The notes beneath the pieces are model-generated. The model was not told where the DNA came from. It saw only the letters and a list, made by a program, of their open reading frames with translations, and did not search any database. From positions 16,368,001-16,432,000 of the forward strand of contig NC_091047.1 in assembly GCF_963966145.1 (NCBI RefSeq): a stretch of DNA of 64,000 nucleotides, written 5' to 3'. The DNA comes from Tenebrio molitor. Its lineage: Eukaryota; Arthropoda; Insecta; Coleoptera; Tenebrionidae. This document shows, one piece after another, positions 59,375 through 64,000 of this stretch. How positions within the stretch are numbered: the first letter of the stretch is position 1; every line of letters starts with the position of its first letter. A program made the position numbers and the translations under genes.

Positions 59375-61228
59375 ATGACAACGATAGTTCTCTTATTAAT
59401 ATTACTGGTTACTGGTGCCCTATATTTTTTAAAAGTGAATCATGCATACTGGAGAAAACGGGGAGTGCCGGGCCCTAAACCCCAATTGATTTTTGGTAAT
59501 ATGTGAGACAGTTTCTTGATGAAAAAATCACTTTTTGACGTTCTGGCTGACATCTACAAGTGAGAAATATAATGATTTAACTTTAATATAATTTTTGGGT
59601 CCTTTTTCAGCAAGTACCCGGACTGGCCATTCGTCGGGATATTTAGAGGAACCGCCCCTGTACTCTTAATTCGTGATCCAGATCTAATCAAAGACATAAT
59701 GGTCAAGTCGTTTGATCATTTTCACGACAACGACTTGGAAGCCGATAAGACGGTTGACCCTTTACTTGGACGAAATCCGTTTTTCTTGAAGGGCGGAGAA
59801 TGGAAAACAGTGAGAAGTCAACTGACGCCAGGTTTCACAAGTGCAAAAGTAAATATGTAATTAAAGTATATTGAGTAAATCTAATGTTGTTGTTGTCTTT
59901 GATGGGTAGAGACGGATTCTTTAAGTTTTCTTGGAGAGTCTGTATTTAGAAAAAATGAATAAAATCAAATATTCCAGATGAAGTGGCTGTACCAATATTT
60001 GGAAGAAACTAGCGAGCAAATGATAAAATTCATTCAAAATGAGCCAAATGCTATGAACGGGAACGGCTACGAGTCCAAAGAGTTATGTTCTAGGTTTACT
60101 CTAAACAATGTGTCCAGTTGCGCCTTTGGCATCGAAGGAAGATGTTTTGAAGACAATAACAGCGAATTTTGGCAAATTTCACGACAAATTTTCACAAGCG
60201 GAATTTTTCAAACTTTAATTTTTATGGTACAGGCAATATTTCCATTTATTTCAAAGTTTGTAACAGCCAAGTGCGTTGTTTCTCTCTTATTAATCTTTAA
60301 ACACCAACACACAATATTTTTTTAGATTTCTCAATAAAGCCGTCGAAAATCGCCTTACAACTTTGGTATCGAAAACATTAAAATATCGCGAGGAACACGG
60401 CATCATTCGGAATGATTTCTTACATATTTTAAATCAACTAAAGAAGACTTGCAAAGAATACGAATTTACGGATGTCGACATCACTGCTCATGCTACAGGC
60501 TTCTACATTGACGGATTCGAAACTAGCGCTACAGCAATGAGTTTTCTACTGTACGAACTAGCGGCCAATCCTCAAGTTCAGACTCGACTTCGAGAAGAAG
60601 TTTGTACGAGTCTCAAAGACAACAACAATAAGCTGTGCTACGAGTTGTTGCAGAAACTGCCGTACTTGGACGCTGTTCTTAATGGTAAGTACATTTACTT
60701 TGGACTTGTGTCGGAAACTAAATCATAATAATATTCACAATATTGTAGAATCATTAAGAATGTATCCCCCACTTTTCGCTTTGGGAAGAAAATGCACAAA
60801 AGCTTATACTTGCGTTCTCAAGAATGGAGAACCTTTTGTAATAGAAAAAGATGTTTCAATTCTAGTGCCATTGTCTGGACTTCACTATGACTCTAAATAT
60901 TTTATTGCGCCACAACGTTTCAATCCTGACAGATTCATGGGAGCTGATAAGGAAAACGTTTTGAAATATATGTACTTGCCTTTCGGAGAAGGACCGAGGG
61001 CTTGCTTGGGTAAATGAAATTTTTGCTTATCTTACAATATTGAATAACCTTGTTGTTGCAGGTCAAAGATTCGCTCGGTTACAAATGAAAATTGGAATTG
61101 CTTACATCGTAAAAAATTTTAAATTGTCTGTTCATGAGAAGACGCGGGTACCGATCGAGTACGATCCATTATCTATCGTTACAACACCTAAAGGCGGACT
61201 CTGGATAAATTTCGAGAGTGTTGCATAA
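59375..61228 (+). pseudogene. cytochrome P450, CYP9-like (gene C), one nonsense codon
   Basis: Six exons: 59375-59559, 59611-59848, 59978-60270, 60326-60684, 60749-61009 and 61062-61228, all GT-AG and in the phases of genes A and B. They specify 500 codons. Codon 44 (59504-59506) is TGA where both paralogues have GGG/GGA-type Gly in the GN-(F/L)-G-Q stretch after the proline-rich hinge. Everything else looks intact: membrane anchor, RGVPGPKP, WKTVR, ATGFYIDGFETS, ESLR, DRF and FGEGPRACLG with the heme Cys. A likely poly(A) signal AATAAA is near 61446. The lesion may be fixed, polymorphic or a sequencing error, since one base change (GGA to TGA) explains it. Otherwise it would be a microsomal mono-oxygenase like its neighbours. 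Intron 2 (129 bp) is longer than in genes A and B. Confidence 0.9.
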
Positions 61229-61536
61229 CCTTGTCATTATTACGTTACTATCGAGCCACTAATTAAAATCTTTAAAAACAGAAAAAAGTAACCATGTCGT
61301 ATAATATTTTAAATTGGAAAGTAAAAGGAAGCACTTAATTTTATTGGTTTCAATAGCATTGTCCCATTAATATCGATTATCGAATCTTTGTGAGATGATT
61401 TTTGTAATACGTGTAACATTGCAAAATTTCGAGTAGTGTAACTGAAATAAAGTTAACAAACAGGATTTTATTGAGCATGCCTACGTCTTCATTCAGAAAA
61501 ACTGGAAGATATTAAAGAATCGACAAGAAATTTGAA
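61229..61536. other. convergent 3' region
   Basis: The 308 bp between the stop codons of P450 gene C (plus) and the zinc-finger gene (minus) must hold both 3' ends. The AATAAA near 61446 suits gene C. Confidence 0.5.
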
Positions 61537-62769
61537 TCAGTCCTCAGAATGTACGATAACATCTAACTGCAGTGGTTTAAGTCCATTTTCTGACATTCCT
61601 AAGAAATGAAAATGACTCAGGATCAAACAATGTCCTTCCATGCAAAGTTTCTTAGGACTATTCCCCAGTTGCAGCACAGGACCATAATACTTGACTCTGA
61701 TGTCTTCAGAAACGGTCGAAACTGCGACTGTGTAACTATAATCACAAACAACATTCGACGCCATCCATATTATGATTTTGTCATTGTTGGAGATCACCGT
61801 TCCGTTTACTTCCTCGTCTTCAACTATGGACTGATTAGTTTCGTCTCCGAGTTGAGCCGCCGCCATTCTCGACGCCAACACCGCGACCGTAATCGACGAT
61901 GGCTTGTCCGACTGGCTGTTAACACACAATAAAACATTTATTTTTGGCAAGTTGATTTGGTTTCTTTTAGACGTGTTTTCTATTCGTACACGGTAAAATC
62001 ACAAATCTAGATATTATGTACCTTCGGCTTTCACCGACGAAAATTAATTTGAATCGTAATGTGTCACGTACCTACACTTTATCACAGTTCTGTCTTAGCG
62101 ATTTACCTGCTATCATTCGGTTCTTCTGGCGGCACGATAACGTTGAGAAGAATGAGACATTGTTTGACACCGTATCGTATGTCTCTGGGGTAAAATGTGA
62201 GGGGGTTTCTATCATCCAAGGAAGTCTGAGCGATGGGCACTTCTATGTGTTCGTGCTGAAAGTGCGCGTTGAGATCACAAATGCTCACGTATCTGTTACA
62301 ATCAACATGGGGACACTGCAACGGTCTTTAGATTCAATTAGCAACAAGAAAAATCAACGAACGCTTTACCTCTTCGACGTAGAAATCGTGTTCCGTCTCA
62401 TCTCCCGCTCCTGCTTTATTGTTAACAGTTCCGCATGAGTAAACATTTTTTTGGTTTTTGCTAACGAATCTCCTTCGCATTTATTATTGGTTACTATTGG
62501 TTTTTCCTTTTTAGAAACTAAAATCAGACATAATGTAATTCGACAATTTTATCTGTTAGTTGCCATCTGTATTAACGATTTCACTGAAGAAAGCTTCTTA
62601 TGAATTATTTAATATCAGATGGAACCGTGTTAAGTAATTTGTTGAGGATCTTACCTTCACCTGCACAATATTCGTACTTGAAGCATTCCTTGCAGAAGTA
62701 TTCATCCTGGCTGCTTTGGAGCAATTCTGTGTTGTCGAATCTTTGTTTACAGATGCTGCACTTGTTCAT
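61537..62769 (-). CDS. zinc-finger protein, DUF4729-like
   Basis: Four minus-strand exons: 62655-62769, 62370-62410, 62107-62315 and 61537-61915. All have GT-AG junctions and compatible phases (1, 0, 2), giving 247 residues. Residues 4-38 hold two Cys pairs (CSIC and CKEC). A second finger-like unit follows (CPHVDC ... HFQHEH, about 53-75). The C-terminal two thirds carry a conserved-looking beta-rich domain (IIIWMASN, YTVAVSTVSEDIRVKYYGP, then HCLILSHFHFLGMSENG). This order matches insect DUF4729 proteins as I know them; their function is undescribed. Exon 2 is only 41 bp and its 5' edge could be 3 bp longer at an alternative acceptor. The gene is convergent with P450 gene C and diverges from the next gene at 63.3 kb. 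Confidence 0.78.
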
Positions 62770-63281
62770 CGTGAGGATCTGATGAATTTGTTAACAAAAA
62801 TTTTGATATTGATTGACGTTCCGTGACACTTGTTTATATACGTCATAGTGAAGACGCACACATAAATTTCACAAATTTCATAAACAATTATTAACAGCCT
62901 ATTTATTACTTATACTTAGCGTGTATGTATATTTTTTTCTTGATAGAAAATCAATAATGAAATTATGTTGTAAATTGCTCATCGAAATACATACTGCCGA
63001 CAAACAGACTGAGACAAAGTAACACCTAATTGAAAAGCAACGATTAACTTTGAAGTGACTTAACAGCATAAGATCTCCATTTTCCCAATTTTTTTCATGA
63101 AAATGCACAATCAAGTTTAGTTAAATTAAAAGTTATCAATTAGTGTAAGAGTAATGGAATTATAGAAATCTTCATATACCTTTAACGCTTCAAGATCTAA
63201 TAACCTACTTTCATCTTTGTCTAACGTGTTACCAACAACAACAACATATCCTTCCTTCCCGGAGTGTATACGAAGAAAGCA
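62770..63281. other. shared upstream region
   Basis: About 510 bp between the divergent zinc-finger gene and the TATA box of the next gene. AT-rich; no further feature recognised. Confidence 0.45.
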
Positions 63282-63289
63282 TATAAAAG
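63282..63289 (+). promoter_or_regulatory. TATA box with downstream initiator
   Basis: TATAAAAG is followed 26 bases later by TCAGT (63308-63312), the arthropod initiator, at the canonical spacing. This is a strong core promoter for the exon at 63370. Confidence 0.75.
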
Positions 63290-63369
63290 AGGGAAGATAA
63301 ATTTCTCTCAGTCATTCGCTAAATTGGTGGTTATCGTGGTTAATTCGCATCCAGGGTTTCAGTGCTACA

Positions 63370-63384
63370 ATGCTTTATTTAAAG
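63370..63384 (+). CDS. first coding exon of a secreted (possibly cuticular) protein gene
   Basis: ATG plus four codons (MLYLK) end at a consensus donor (AAG|GTAATT) in phase 0, about 60 bp after the initiator. Insect cuticular-protein genes typically have this layout: TATA box, short leader, and an intron after the first few codons of the signal peptide. The remaining exons lie beyond the window, so the family is a guess from architecture. Confidence 0.5.
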
Positions 63385-64000
63385 GTAATTATTTTTCGTA
63401 GGTAACAGGCTGTATGTTCACACCACTTCTTATTAAAAAAAAAAATAAAATAAATCATTATTAAATATTTTAGATTATCCACTGATGCTTGTTCATACTG
63501 TTCATATTTAAAAAAGCGATTAACAAATTCTGATATTCTTCCGATTTTACTTATTTGTAAATATTACACTCAATTTTCTGAATACATTAAGAATAAGCAA
63601 TAAATTAACTCATTATGTATAAAAAAAACTGTATCCACTCTTGAAATATGTATTTAAAAAAATTATAATTCCTTGTATGTATTTTAGTAATTATAATAAA
63701 GTTATTAATTAACAACAAAATGAAAGAAAGTTTATTTGTGTTCGTTTAAATTTGTTAATTAAAACATTTTATAACAAAAGTTTCCGAACTAATCTTGATA
63801 CTTTTACTTAAATTATGGCAAACATTAGCAGTTCTTTTGTTGTTATTTGAATCGTGTTTTCGCCCGTCACTGTGCGAGTCTTCAGTTGTCTGCTATCCAC
63901 TATAATGTATGCATCGGACTCGCTTTTACAAAAAAACAATTTATAAAAAAATAAAAACAATAATCACTCTAAAATGTTTTATAATCTTTACTTTCGGAAC
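63385..64000 (+). other. intron of the 63.37-kb gene, no second exon seen
   Basis: AT-rich sequence to the window end, with no convincing acceptor plus coding exon. Confidence 0.45.

Noticed and set aside
62016..62438. 140-residue plus-strand frame
   Set aside because: It is antisense to exons 2 and 3 of the zinc-finger gene, whose splice sites and cysteine motifs are convincing.
1..64000. tRNA, rRNA, CRISPR or bacterial operon features
   Set aside because: Apart from the tRNA-like head of the SINE, no cloverleaf, rRNA or prokaryotic signal was recognised by eye; a covariance-model scan would be needed to exclude small RNAs.

Overview
This window is eukaryotic nuclear DNA, almost certainly from an insect and probably a beetle. 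It is AT-rich, its genes have short GT-AG introns (about 47-54 bp), and it carries insect gene families: chemosensory proteins (OS-D), CYP9-type cytochrome P450s, a neuralized-SOCS protein and a DUF4729-like zinc-finger protein. It also holds many insect-type transposons, mostly Tc1/mariner-type terminal-inverted-repeat (TIR) elements with TA target duplications, plus hAT, PIF/Harbinger-like, TTAA-type, SINE and non-LTR elements. Exon boundaries were worked out by hand from splice sites, reading phase and comparison among paralogues in the window.

Layout. 1-6.25 kb is a transposon block: two small MITEs, a 1.86-kb foldback element and a decayed hAT element with an exact 8-bp duplication. 6.85-7.74 kb is a complete two-exon NEURL2-like gene. 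8.7-14.8 kb is a dense MITE field. 16.9-23.2 kb is a chemosensory-protein gene whose 5.9-kb intron contains a second, complete chemosensory-protein gene on the opposite strand, plus transposon debris. 24.8-33.1 kb holds non-LTR retrotransposon relics: two LINEs in opposite orientation, and an R4/Dong-like element in two inverted copies whose 3' end also occurs at 0.9 kb and 42.4 kb. 33.4-37.3 kb is a head-to-tail pair of intact CYP9-like P450 genes. 38-59 kb is a deep nest of transposons; a P450 relic lies at 44.9-45.4 kb. 59.4-61.2 kb is a third P450 copy, complete in exon structure but with an in-frame TGA in exon 1. 61.5-62.8 kb is a four-exon zinc-finger/DUF4729-like gene on the minus strand, convergent with that P450. 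At 63.3-63.4 kb there is a TATA box, an initiator and a five-codon first exon of a gene leaving the window, whose layout suggests a secreted or cuticular protein.

How the parts fit. The P450s (microsomal mono-oxygenases of the type used for xenobiotic and endogenous lipophilic substrates) and the chemosensory proteins (small secreted hydrophobic-ligand carriers) are multigene environmental-response families that expand by tandem duplication. The window shows several stages: intact tandem pairs, one copy with a single nonsense codon, and one copy decayed to fragments. Most remaining sequence is transposable elements, often inserted into one another, and several insertions can be dated relative to each other from target duplications and an empty-site comparison. 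I found no clearly new functional system. The most unusual items are the antisense chemosensory gene nested inside its paralogue, the perfectly palindromic 72-bp insertion with an 8-bp target duplication, and the layered transposon nests.
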